Assembly (NCBI GenBank): GCA_963920575.1
Contig: OY986963.1
Span: 3,262,896-3,326,895 of the forward strand
Direction of reading: 5' to 3'
DNA length: 64,000 bases
Source of the DNA: Narthecium ossifragum
Lineage: Eukaryota > Streptophyta > Magnoliopsida > Dioscoreales > Nartheciaceae
Below are positions 1-11,025 of this stretch, piece by piece. Within the stretch, counting starts at the first letter, position 1. Each line of letters begins with the position of its first letter. The position numbers and the translations under genes are program-made. The notes beneath the pieces are model-generated. The model worked only from the letters and a program-made list of their open reading frames with translations. It ran no database searches and was not told where the DNA came from.

Positions 1-1168
1 GTGAATAGTGAAATTGATTCCATCATGCAGAATCATACTTGGGAATTGGTTGATTTACCACCAGGTTGTAAACCTTTGGGTTACAAGTGGGTTTTCAAAA
101 AGAAAATGAAAGCCGATGGAACGGTTGACAAATACAAGGCAAGGCTTGTTGTCAAGGGTTTCAAACAAACTGAAGGGGTGGACTATTTTGACACATATTC
201 TCTAGTCACTAGGAAAACCTCAATCAGATTAATTATCGCCCTTGCGGCTTTAAACAATCTGGATATACATCAAATGGATGTAAAAACAGCTTTCCTAAAC
301 GGTGATCTTGAAGAAGAAATTTACATGGAACAGCCCGAGGGGTTTGTGGTTCCTGGGAAAGAAAAGAAAGTCTGCCGACTTGTTAAGTCTTTGTATGGGC
401 TTAAACAAGCACCTAAACAGTGGCATGAAAAGTTTGATCAAGTGATGTTGACAAACGGCTTTTCGCATAAATGAGTGTGACAAATGCGTTTACATAAAAG
501 GTAATGAAAATGAATGTATAATCCTATGTCTTTATGTAGATGACATGATCATCATTGGTAGCAATGATAATATTATAAAAGCTACTAAGAGCATGTTGTC
601 ACGAAACTTCGATATGAAGGATATGGGTGTAGCTGATGTGATACTTGGTATGAAAATTACCAAGACTTCGAACGGGTATATATTATCCCAAAGTCACTGT
701 ATTAAGAAAATTCTTGATAAATTTGACAAAGGGAGTGATGTTGTAGTCAGGACACCGCTAGATGTCAACTCGCATCTAAAGAAACACCACGGTGAAGGTG
801 TACAACAAAATAGAATATTCCAGGATCATAGGCAGTCTGATGTATATCATGAACTGCACTAGACCGGATATTGCTAACTCAGTAAACAGGCTGAGTAGAT
901 ACACAAGCAATCCAAGTACAGATCACTAGAAGGCAGTTATCAGAGTCCTTAGATATCTAAGGTACACAGAAAATTTTGGATTGCATTATACGAGATATCC
1001 AGCAGTACTTGAAGGTTATACAGATGCAAACTGGATATCGGACTCCAATGACACAAAATCCACAAGTGGATTTGTCTTTGTAATTGGAGGTGCAGCTGTG
1101 TCTTGGAAATCATCCAAGCAGACTTGTATAGCAATGTCTACTATGGAAGCTGAGTTCATAGCATTAGA
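1..1168 (+). mobile_element. Ty1/copia pol remnant (reverse transcriptase + RNase H)
   Basis: This is the decayed 3' half of a copia-type pol gene, cut by the window start on the left and by an N gap on the right. Frame 1 (1-474) encodes the RT N-terminal part, with the family phrases GYKWVFKKK, DVKTAFLNG and SLYGLKQAP. A frameshift near 470 moves the reading to frame 2, where the catalytic YVDD box lies at about 535-546. A second shift near 840-860 moves it to frame 3, which encodes the RNase H-like end (GYTDANW, STMEAEF) and has an in-frame stop near 927. Motif order and spacing are those of plant copia elements. Two frameshifts and a stop make it non-functional. No LTR or integrase is visible here. 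Confidence 0.93.
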
Positions 1169-1368
1169 NNNNNNNNNNNNNNNNNNNNNNNNNNNNNNNN
1201 NNNNNNNNNNNNNNNNNNNNNNNNNNNNNNNNNNNNNNNNNNNNNNNNNNNNNNNNNNNNNNNNNNNNNNNNNNNNNNNNNNNNNNNNNNNNNNNNNNNN
1301 NNNNNNNNNNNNNNNNNNNNNNNNNNNNNNNNNNNNNNNNNNNNNNNNNNNNNNNNNNNNNNNNNNNN
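1169..1368. other. Assembly gap (200 N)
   Basis: Exactly 200 N, a conventional placeholder length, so true size and content are unknown. It follows the copia RNase H and probably hides the rest of pol and an LTR. Confidence 0.99.
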
Positions 1369-2011
1369 CCCACCACAGCTGTCTTTTTTATGTACTAAAT
1401 TCAAATAAAGATTTTGCATGCTAAAACCGTGATGATTTATTTTATAATGGAATACACTGTAAAATTGAATAAATAAATAAATAAATAAACTTAATAGTAA
1501 CCAGGGGTAGGTTTGCCACGGTGTAAAAGAGATTTACTTAAATACACTCGCTTTCCATAACCTTTCACGCATACTTAAGCCTAATAACCATGAGTAATTT
1601 GGTAACTTCTCCATAATATGTTGAGATTGACTGAGTGGCACATATGAAAATTTAGCTTAAATTTAGTGACATACGTGTAAATTTGAAAAATACACTGATA
1701 TATATATATATAAAATAATATAATATATTATCGTTATATAATAGGATGGTTAAGAAGTGCATTTTCTTTTATCCCAATGACATCTTATGTGGCAGGATTT
1801 ATCTTATGTGGCTGCTGATGTGGAGATGGTAGTGAGAGAAGGGGAGTTAGGAGGGTTAGTGGAGAGTTATAATGGGAGATGGTGGTTACCCTGCCAAGTG
1901 ACAGGGGACCCCACTAGTATATATATATATCCCTAAAAAAATGAAGATCCAATACGGCCATACCTGCTGTGTAGTAGCTTAAAAATTCAAACATTTCTAA
2001 AAAAAATTGAC
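1369..2011. other. Intergenic AT-rich sequence without recognised genes
   Basis: No coding signal is seen. A short AAAT-type microsatellite lies at about 1470-1490 and TA-rich stretches at about 1698-1735 and 1918-1930. This may be the tail of the copia element behind the gap, but no terminal motif was recognised. Confidence 0.6.
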
Positions 2012-2249
2012 AATTACGTGCTTAGCTCTTCCGCGCACACACTTTATTATATTTCCATCCATAAAAGGAGTATTTGAATATTTTGCATTTATTAAGACGG
2101 TGGTCAAGCAAAGATTCTCAAAAGCAGATATTTAATATTGATTACTAGATAGCTAAATTTGGACCATATGTTGCGGATTTATTGCCTAAAAGGCCCCCTC
2201 ATGTTCACTAATAGCAGACCGAGACCTCTTAGCAACATCTTTTGCATAT
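2012..2249. repeat. Direct repeat copy 1 (~238 bp)
   Basis: This segment recurs at 2742-2979 with only a handful of differences and a constant 730-bp offset. The interval between the copies (2250-2741) is pyrimidine-rich, non-coding, and includes a short tandem repeat near 2485-2560 (CCCTCCCTCCAAG followed by GGTCTTCAAGTTA, twice). Two like-oriented copies around unique filler could be ends of an unrecognised element or a local duplication. Confidence 0.85.
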
Positions 2250-2741
2250 GGGTGCGGCTATCCGCACCACCGTTTCGACTCAACACACCACACCATTTTT
2301 CAGACCCAAAAGACCCATGAGTGATATGTCCAAACTAACCTTCTGAAATACAATACACCACAAAACCTAATCTACCATAAGATTTATTTCTCAATACACC
2401 ACAACACCACATCTTCTCCTACCTCTAACCATCATCTTCTCCTTCTCTTACTACCGAATTTTCACCTCCAATCCCTAACCATCTCCTCCCTCCAAGTCCT
2501 AGGTCTTCAAGTTACTCACTCCCCCTCCCTCCAAGCCCCAGGTCTTCAAGTTATTCTATCTTCTTTCTTATCCTCCAACACATTCACATTATACTCCAAA
2601 CCATCTCCTCCAACCTTAGGTTTTCAACTCACACAAGCCCTCCCCATTATACATTGTCAATCCAAGGTGTATTAGGTCGAAATGGATGGAGAAGACGAAT
2701 GCTGGAGCGAAGGAGACGAGAAAAGGCGCTCAAAAAATGTA

Positions 2742-2979
2742 CATTACATGCTTAGCTCATCCGTGCACACACTTTATTATATTTCCATCCATAAAAGGAG
2801 TATTTGAATATTTTGCATTTATTAAGACGGTGGTCAAGCAAAGGTTCTCAAAAGCAGTAATTTAATATTGATTACTAGATAGCTAAATTTGGACCATATG
2901 TTGCGGATTTATTGCCTAAAAGGCCCCCTCATGTTCACTAATAGCAGACCGAGACCCCTTGGCAACATCTTTTGCATAT
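2742..2979. repeat. Direct repeat copy 2 (~238 bp)
   Basis: Second copy of the 2012-2249 repeat. Its last ~70 bp also form the outer part of the left arm of the hairpin at 2911-3210, so the two structures overlap. Confidence 0.85.
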
Positions 2980-3210
2980 TTGGACCCCAAAGTCACTTAA
3001 TTCCAAACCTACCCTTCAAATTCAGCCCATGTGAATTGGCCATGGATGGCCATGCCACATGACGTGGCATGGCCATCCATGGCTAATTCACATGGGCTGA
3101 ATTTGAAGGATAGGTTTGGAATTAAGTGACTTTGGAGTCCAAATATGTAAAAGATGCTGCCAAGGGGTCTCGTTCTGCTATTAGTGAACAAGAGGGGGCT
3201 TTTAGGCAAT
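2911..3210. repeat. Long hairpin (foldback) in front of CAT9
   Basis: The left arm at about 2911-3058 is the near-perfect reverse complement of about 3064-3210, with a five-base loop (ATGAC, 3059-3063). The arms are ~148 bp each with few mismatches. The structure resembles a foldback MITE or the product of an inverted duplication. It ends ~165 bp before the CAT9 start codon, so it lies in the proximal promoter. If transcribed it would make a long hairpin RNA. Confidence 0.9.
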
Positions 3211-3250
3211 ACCTTTGTATCTTGTACAATATTTTATCCTACTCCCATAC

Positions 3251-3292
3251 CACGTGGGCCCACGACATACGATATCTCCAAATGACACGTGG
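3251..3292 (+). promoter_or_regulatory. Two G-box/ABRE-like CACGTG sites upstream of CAT9
   Basis: CACGTG palindromes occur at 3251-3256 and 3286-3291. The second reads ACACGTGGCA, the form bound by plant bZIP (ABRE) factors. They lie 85-125 bp before the CAT9 start codon, just 3' of the foldback. Function is inferred from the motif and position only. Confidence 0.5.
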
Positions 3293-3375
3293 CAAATATA
3301 CGATTTTAATAGTTGAATCATCCAATCCCTGTAGTAGGAGCTTGACAAGCCGCGCCCGTCTATCTCTCTGTTGAC

Positions 3376-6300
3376 ATGGGAGGCCGCCGCGCCACCACCT
3401 CTTCCGGCGGCGTTGCCGCCACGTCTTTCATATCCGGTTTGTTGTCCGCCGCGTCTCGCCGGAAAGATCTACCAGGTCCGTCCGAGCGCCACCGGACATC
3501 GAGTGGCGCCGGCGGCGATGGCGATGGCGACGCCCTTGTCCGCGGGCTCGGCCTCTTCGAGCTCATCCTCATAGGGATCGGCGCATCCCTCGGCGCCGGC
3601 ATCTTTGTCGTCACCGGAACCGTTGCTCGAGACGCTGGCCCAGGTGAGATCTTGTTCTTTCTGTATGTGCGGGTTCGTCGCTTTGTTTGGAAATAAGGGT
3701 GGGAGTGTTGCTTCTGAGGAGGAATTGATGGGGTTTATTGCATCTATGCGAAGCTTACGAGAAGAAGAGTTTTGCTAGTGTCTTAATCCATAGTAAAAGA
3801 TCTCGTTTTCAATATGAGTAGTGGAGTCATTTATTTGCTTCTTTACATTTTGAAGTTGATGTTTTTTATGAGCAGTGGCATCCTATTATACGTGTTCTTG
3901 AAAATGGGCTTTAGTTGCTACTTCGGTTAGATAGGCCTGAAATAACCTTCTTTCCCGTTCACCTTGGTCCAGCCATTTATCCTTTCCATTGACATCATCT
4001 TCAATGTCCTTAGCCTATCAAGCTTTGTACCAATAGTGTAATAGAAGCTCAGGGAAGCAGATGGTTCAATGAACTACAAGTTAGACTCCAATTTGTGAGG
4101 AATACAAGTTGCACAGTGGTCATAATCGTAGAAGAAAGTTCCTGCCTTACTCTATGATGGACCTATCTGGAATAGCATGGAAATCTGTCAGAAGATATAT
4201 GTAAGTGGATATGATTAATGGGCGAATGCCTATCGATGACGATTGCCGGTGGGTGCTTTTGGACCTTTGGTGGCACTTGGGAAGTTTTGTTAATTTCTCT
4301 TTAGTTTACATACCGAGAGAGTGGAATGTAAGGGCAGACGAGCTTGCTCGGGCTGCCCGGGTGAGGGAGTCAAGTATCCTGTAAGCCTCTAAGGTTATAG
4401 CTCCGGCTCAATTTCTCAAAAAAAAAAATGTTTAATGACTTTGATGAGAAGTGTGCATATTTTTATAAGTAGTACCATAATATTAGCAGATCAACACCGA
4501 GAATTCCTGTGTGAATTTGAAGGCCTCGAGGACGATCTGGAAAGTAATAGTAGAAGGATCATAGCAGTTTGTGGTTTTGAAAGGTATTAGAGGGCGTGCG
4601 TGTTAAAGAACTTCTTATTGGTTATGGTCGAGACTCGAGAACACTGAGAAGGATCAGCAGGAACCAAATGTGCAAATACGGTCGAAGCCAGTCGCAGATT
4701 TTCTATGCGTTCATGGCGAGGAAAACAAAGCAAATGCATAGTGCTATGTTGCCGTACATCTCATACTGGGACGTCATGTTGTTAAATCTGGATCATTTGA
4801 AATGGGTGAAAAAGTTGGTTTTAGGATGGTAGCACAAGATCTGTTTAAGTTGTTAGGTACTTCATCATCATTACTGTAGTCCTCTCTTTATACTGTGGAT
4901 TGTTTTTTTAATGTTCCAACAGATGGCTCATTAGTTGTTGAATCCAATATTTTTCGTTCTTCATGTTTGCTTATTTCTTTCTCAATTTTACGTCCAGATT
5001 TTCAATCTTTTGGCATGCATAGCAAATGTAATATCAAATTTGTGTAGAACTCTTCAATTAATTAAAAGCTAATGATACTGTCATCATGCATGAGTTGAGA
5101 GGTTGACCAACTTTTGGTGTTACATTGATCATCTACTTTTCATAAGCTAATAACATTTTTTTTATTGTATATAACTTCTAAGTCGAGGGATCTATTCATT
5201 ATTGGTGATTGCCACTGGTTGATTGTGCGCTCTTTTGTAGGTGTTACAATCAGCTTCATTCTTGCTGGAGCTGCTTGTGTGCTCAATGCTCTGTGTTATG
5301 CTGAGCTATCATCACGTTTTCCAGCATTGGTTGGCGGAGCATACTTGTACTCATACACAGCATTCAATGAGCTCACAGCCTTTCTTGTTTTCACACAACT
5401 AATGTTGGACTATCATATTGGCGCAGCAAGCATTGCACGCAGTTTAGCAAGCTATGTAGTGTCTTTGTTAGAGCTCTTCCCTTTCTTTAAAGGGCAGTTC
5501 CCTAGCTGGATTGGGCAAGGTGGAAAAGAATTCTTCGGGGGTGTCTTGTCCATTAATTTATTGGCTCCAATTCTTCTGATACTTCTAACAGGAATTCTGT
5601 GCTATGGTGTTAGAGAATCATCTGCCGTGAACTCATTTATGACTGCAATGAAGGTAATCCTAACCCAGTGTTCTCATTCTTCGCCAGTTTTTTCTTTTCT
5701 TTTTTTCTTTTTTTGTTGGGTGAAATTGATTCATTTTTGTTGTTGGTAACTAAGCATTCTTCTGACATGGAAATTATCCACCACGCATGACATAGCCAAG
5801 TTGGCTTTAGCTATCGGCAATTTGCTGCAGTTTTTAAGAATGTAAACCGAGATAGCTGGTTTATTCTACGCAACATGATCTGATTTCTAGCTTGATGTCA
5901 TCCGTGGACAGAAGAGCTGATTATATGACAGTGAAAAATGCAGGTTGTTATCGTCATTGTTGTCATTCTTGCTGGTGCTTTCGAGGTTGATGTATCTAAT
6001 TGGTCACCATTTGCTCCAAACGGTTTTAAAGCTATAGTCACCGGGGCCACAGTAGTATTTTTTGCATATGTCGGATTTGATGCAGTTGCTAATTCTGCTG
6101 AAGAATCGAAAAGGCCGCAGGTATATATGTTTGTTCTTTACTGGATTTTTGCATTTATTATAACTTATAAGACTCTTAGCATTTTTTTTGGTTCATTTGC
6201 AAATTATTTCTGAACTCTCAATCAATATTTTTCTTTTACTCTATAAGCTATTTTGCTAGACTATTACCGTTCAATATTCACATTTTTCAAATCCTTTTTG

Positions 6301-9031
6301 GTTATTTCAGAGGGATCTACCTATTGCTATCCTCGCAAGCCTTCTTGTATGTGTCGTATTGTACATTGCTGTCTGCTTAGTGATAACCGGGATGGTTCCA
6401 TACCAGGACCTTGGTGAAGATGCCCCTTTGGCTGAAGCTTTTATTGCAAAGGGTTTGAAATTCGTTTCTGTTTTAATCAGCATAGGTGCTGTTGCTGGCC
6501 TGGCTACAACTCTCCTTGTTGGTTTGTATGTTCAGGTGAGGCATAAAGCTTCCAACCTAATTGGCATGCATCCTTATAGTCGAGGATCCCACTAAATGAA
6601 ACCGCTTCCTATTGAGCAGTCTCGCTTGTATCTTGGGCTTGGAAGAGATGGATTGTTGCCTTCAATTTTTGCCAAAGTGCACCCAACACGACACACGCCT
6701 ATCCATTCACAGGTCTGGGTTGGTATAGTTGCTGGGGTCATGGCAGGTTTATTCAATGTGCATGAGCTCTCACACATTCTTTCAGTCGGTACGCTGGTAC
6801 GTTTCCTATGCTTTCTAGATCTTTTTTCTATTAGAGGCAAAAGGATAAGGCATACCAAGCCAACATTATGTAAAGGATAAGGAATATCAGATGGCTAACA
6901 TTATGTATATTTTTACATAGTTATTTTTATAGTAGTAATGTGAATCTTTTTTTTATTAAGTTTATGGTTAGCACGGTATGGTCTGGCATTGTACTGTTTG
7001 TGATTTGAGTCTACTTTTCTACTGCACAGACTGGGTATTCTGTTGTTTCTGCCTGTGTGATAACCCTTCGCTGGAAAGACAAGGTACCAAGCCAAGCTTC
7101 ACCAAGATGCATTTCAACCTGGCTTGAAGGTGTTATCAGCCTTACAGTTGTTGCCTGCTGTGGATTTGTTGCTGGGCTGTGCTACCGTTTCAATGGCTCA
7201 CTTATTATTTTGCTACTAGCTATATTGATAGCAATTCTTGCTGCCGCTATTCTTTATTTTCGACAAGTGAGTAGCACCAGTTCTCAGGCTTGTGCATGTT
7301 GATATTCTATAGAGTCCGATCTTTGATTTCGTAATCACTATTGTCTCTTTATCTGGAAATCACAAGAAGACCATGCATTCACATTCTCTGTCCACAGCCA
7401 GGACCTCCAGTACTTGAATGAGGGACCTTGTTTAGTTCATATCTTCCTATCAATAATTTTTCCCATACGCATTATAATGTTAATTTAACATTTAGCTTTT
7501 GCTTCAGTGGTGAAGAGCTTTACTCCATATATTGCAACAAGACTTCAAATTCATATCAGCCTTAAGTTAATCCAGTGTACTTTATTCGTGTATGTATGTA
7601 TCAAACATCAAGTGGAAAATATCCATTCCTTTACCTTTCAATATGCAGAGTTGCGTGGAAGCTTTTTTGCATTATGGTTATGTGTTGATTATTTGCTGCA
7701 CAAAAGCGAGACATTCATTGCTGCTTTCTTTTTTCTAGGTTTATGCGGATCCACCTGGTTTCTCTTGTCCTGGAGTCCCAATTGTACCAGTTACCAGCAT
7801 TTTTTTCAACATCTTCTTGTTTGCACAGGTTCGTTCAATGTTTATGCTTTCTTCTGGCGTTCTGCATGTTCACACTTCAGTTGAGATTCTTAGGCTTGAG
7901 TAAACTGCCTTTTCAGAAGAAACTTGTTAGCTAATCACAGATATCTATGGGAAAAACTGCTAGAGTAGGAAAGCTATTGGCCACTAAGTCGGGAATTGGC
8001 TAGAAAAAGTTGAAGGCTGGATAAGGAAAATTTGCATGATTTCCTGTTGAGTATGTCAGATGACTTCAACATGCTAAGAGGATTCTATTTGTTTAGACTT
8101 TATAGCCACAGGAAAATCTTGATGCAGCCTGCATGATTTCCACTTATATTGTGCAGTAAACAAAATAAATCTTCCAATAGTCATGAATCGAGTCTCTTTC
8201 CAAAGAATGTAGTTAAAACTAAAGCAAGGCATAAAATCAGCACAAGAAGGCTGGCAGGATAGTTGTCTGAATGTAATAATCTAATGGCAATCTAATTTCG
8301 GACTTCAAAGAAAATGTCATCAGTTTTTGAACAAGGCAATGCTGCTGATGCAGAGACTTGCTACAAGTCTAGCGTAATGGCAGGTAACGAGCCCTACAAT
8401 AATCTGCCCACATACGTTGGAGAAAATTTCTAATCCCCATAAACTTATTAGTGCCTACTAGCTTTGACAGTTTAAGGAGGTCTACCTTATGGTTAAAAAT
8501 CTCATGCACATACAATGAAGGTGAAACTCTGTAACTCCCCTTGAACTAGACTGAGAGACATGGTTATAAACTTGATATATGAACTAAACACGTCATGGGC
8601 ACAGAACTGGGCGATATTAAGAATAGCACATTTCCAACTCGTGAAAATCCAAATGAAACCAATTTCACAGCATCCTGTCGCATGTTGTTCATCGCTGTGG
8701 GTATATCTTGCTGCCTTCTCCAAAAACAAGTATACAACACTTTGAACTCCACTTTTAGGTGAATTAGCATTTGTTGGCTGCTACCTCCTTGTCTATGCAT
8801 GAAAGAAATCTTTATGTATGTGAATGATATTTGTTTTATTCCTATTCTATGGCTAACCATGAGAAAATATATTTGTTTCAGCTTCATGAAGAAGCTTGGT
8901 TGAGGTTTGTGATTGTAAGTGTTATTGCTGTCGGAATATATGCATTCTATGGGCAGTATAACGCGGATCCAAAGGACTCAAATCACTTCATAGCTTACGA
9001 CCGCACTCCTTCAGAGGAAGACGGCTCTTGA
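3376..9031 (+). CDS. CAT9: Cationic amino acid transporter, CAT9-like (8 exons)
   Basis: Amino acid permease of the APC superfamily, plant CAT group; family members move basic and other amino acids across internal or plasma membranes. Exons read as 3376-3643, 5241-5653, 5944-6120, 6311-6535, 6620-6796, 7030-7266, 7739-7828 and 8882-9031. All introns are GT-AG and all phases match, giving 578 residues, close to the plant CAT9 length. Exon 1 encodes a polar N-terminus, then the first membrane segment with GIGASLGAGIFVVTGTVARD. Exon 2 carries LNALCYAELSSRFP and the HIGAASIARSLASY helix. Exon 3 holds WSPFAPNGFKA and FAYVGFDAVANSAEE. Exon 5 starts with SRLYLGLGRDGLLP. The last exons end in YGQY and a short acidic tail. 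The start is the first ATG of the open GC-rich exon 1. I see no defects. Assignment to CAT9 rather than other CATs rests on remembered family sequence. Confidence 0.93.
4165..4428 (+). mobile_element. LINE 3' fragment with poly-A in CAT9 intron 1
   Basis: In the + frame this reads WVLLDLWWHLG, then VYIPREWNVRADELARAAR, the C-terminal RNase H signature of plant L1-type LINEs. A short 3' UTR (CTCCGGCTCAATTTCTC) and an A11 tail end at about 4428. It is strongly 5'-truncated. The same 3' UTR style (GGCTCAA before poly-A) recurs at 9925 and 18565, so one LINE family seeded all three. Confidence 0.8.
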
Positions 9032-9311
9032 TCGAGTTTCACAGGCTTTAAGCAAAGGACATGTTGTGGAAGTGTCATTCTCCAGAAGACAGTATGGTGT
9101 GGTAGATATATGTACCATGTACATGTAAAAGTCGATTTTGTTGCAGTCTTTTGTATCACTAGACAATTAGAATATGGCATTAGCAAACAGCAGCTATTTC
9201 GCTGCGAATATAAAATTATTTTTGGTGTTTGTAAAACATATTCAGCATAATGGTTATAAAAAAGTTTCTAACTTGTTGAGCAAAATTCTCCGTTGATGGT
9301 TCTCACATTAG
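9032..9311 (+). other. Probable CAT9 3' UTR and spacer
   Basis: Non-coding AT-rich sequence directly after the CAT9 stop. AATATAAAAT-type sequence near 9208 could serve polyadenylation. No other gene is visible. Confidence 0.5.
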
Positions 9312-9404
9312 GCTTGCTAAAGAATATCTACGTCAGAGGAGGGAGGGGAAGCAGAGACAGGCTTGCTAAAGAATATCTACATCAGAGGGAGGGGAAGCAG
9401 AGAC
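9311..9404. repeat. ~47-bp tandem duplication
   Basis: The unit beginning AGGCTTGCTAAAGAATATC occurs twice head to tail (about 9311-9358 and 9359-9404), with one substitution and a 3-bp difference. It sits at the 5' edge of the LINE fragment that follows and may mark the insertion site. Confidence 0.8.
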
Positions 9405-9955
9405 GGTGCTTGCGGGACGGTATTCGGATAGGTCGACGGTTATCCGGGTGGATGCATCTTTCCATGTAGGTGGCGCAGCAGTTGGGGCGGCAGGTATGGC
9501 TGGGGATCAGATTCTATGGGCAGAGAGGGGAGCTGGTGGTAGCGAACTTTGTTCTCGAAGCAAAGGTGAAGGCTGTATTGATGGGTATTAAATATGCTAA
9601 AGTCAGGGGCATGCATAATTTTGTGATCGAGTCGGATTGTAGACATGTTGTGGATGTGCTGAATGAGTCGGATTGTAGACATGTTGTGGATGTGCTGAAT
9701 GGGTATAGGATTTAGACCCCGGGGATAGAGGGACTAGTTACAGAGATTTGGCTTCAGATTTCGTCAATGGAGTCGGTCATGTTTAGGGCGATACCCATGG
9801 AGGAGAATATTATTGCTTATGGTATATCCCGGTCGTGTCGTTGCTCCGGAGTGTGTTTTGTTTGACAACCGGAGGATGGTTGACCGGTGCTGGATCATGT
9901 TTTGTAGTCCACTAGCCGTTTCAGGCTCAACTCATAAAAAAAAAAAAAAAAACTA
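9405..9955 (+). mobile_element. LINE RNase H remnant with poly-A tail
   Basis: The + frames encode VIRVDASF, then VLEAKVKAVLMGIKYA and FVIESDCRHVVDVLN, the N-terminal RNase H pattern of plant LINEs. Degenerate C-terminal sequence and an A-run at about 9938-9953 follow. A 36-bp segment inside the domain (9629-9664) is exactly duplicated at 9665-9700, repeating ESDCRHVVDVLN. Frameshifts and stops make it inactive. Confidence 0.85.
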
Positions 9956-11025
9956 TGGCCTTCGCTATTTCTTCTTTGCTTCTCTTTGCTTCTTTATTTG
10001 TTTGTTCAACTTAAGTTTAATGTATGACACCTCTCATGTGATCATGGAGCTGGCAAATACTTCGCGTTTCTAGTACAAACAATGGCAGCTGTCATTCCTC
10101 ATCTCCATTATTCCATCGTCTGTGCTATATTTTCTTCAAATGAGAAACACATTCTGACAGGATACTTGCATGTCATTGAAAATTAAAGAAACAAATATCA
10201 ACGCCCTATATGTTGCTGATATATTGGATTTGCTCTTTCATTAGTACGCTGAATCGGTCAACTGGAGCAATGGGTACAAAGAATATGATAAGGAGATGAT
10301 TACTTGCCTCGATCCGTCCGTCCAGATTGTGTTTGTATTCTTGCAAAGAAATGGGGAAGGGAACATCATCCAAACAATTCCTTTCATGGATATCAGGAAG
10401 AAATCATTCTCTTAAACAAAGCCATTGATCAAGAAATCCATGTTTCCAACTAAGCTAAAAACACTGCTCTCTTCCATCCGTTGTGGATATATTGATGGTG
10501 ATTGCAGTCTTGTGGGCTCCGTTCTTCCTTTAGTCGATCTCTTACGTTCTTGATGATGACGAGACACCGTTAAACCTCCGATGATGGAAGAGCACTGGTG
10601 GCTGTGGTTGACGACCCGAACGACCGGACCGGAGAATCTCTTCAAAGAAATCTTGAACAGGTCTGGGATTCTAAGTACTAATTTTGAAGAAGGCCTTCAG
10701 CCGGGGCCTGTTTACCTAACCGAACCCGAAGAGAAGGTTAAAGATAAGGCTTCTCAGAGATACGTGGCAGCTGGTGATTTGCTGATGGCGGTAGAAACAA
10801 ACCTCTTGGACCTTTTATGAGCACATCTCAAACCAGAACCTTTTGCAATGTTCCACGGTTTCCAATCCAGAAAACATATATCTTCTAACAGTAGCAAATA
10901 AATGCTCGGATAGAGCACACAAGGAAATGATTCTATTCTGGGGTACTACAAGGAAGGTTACATACAACAACATGTGAGCAAACTTAAGATCATGGTTTGC
11001 TTTACATGCGAGGACTCCGACAACG
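9956..11025. other. Intergenic, unassigned; contains a 79-aa ORF
   Basis: This is the convergent spacer between CAT9 and the WRAP73-like gene. An ORF at 10581-10820 (+) would encode 79 residues containing LQPGPVYLTEPEEKVKD. A similar LQPGPVYL phrase occurs at about 57300-57330 inside the CACTA element. I do not recognise a family. The 3' UTR of the minus-strand gene probably covers about 10815-11025. Confidence 0.4.

Noticed and set aside
981..1424. Single 147-aa ORF across the N gap
   Set aside because: Most of it translates N. Only the part before 1169 (copia RNase H) is real.
10581..10820. 79-aa ORF as an independent gene
   Set aside because: No recognised family, no clear splice or UTR context, and an equally open frame lies on the opposite strand. 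Kept only as a note in the intergenic entry.
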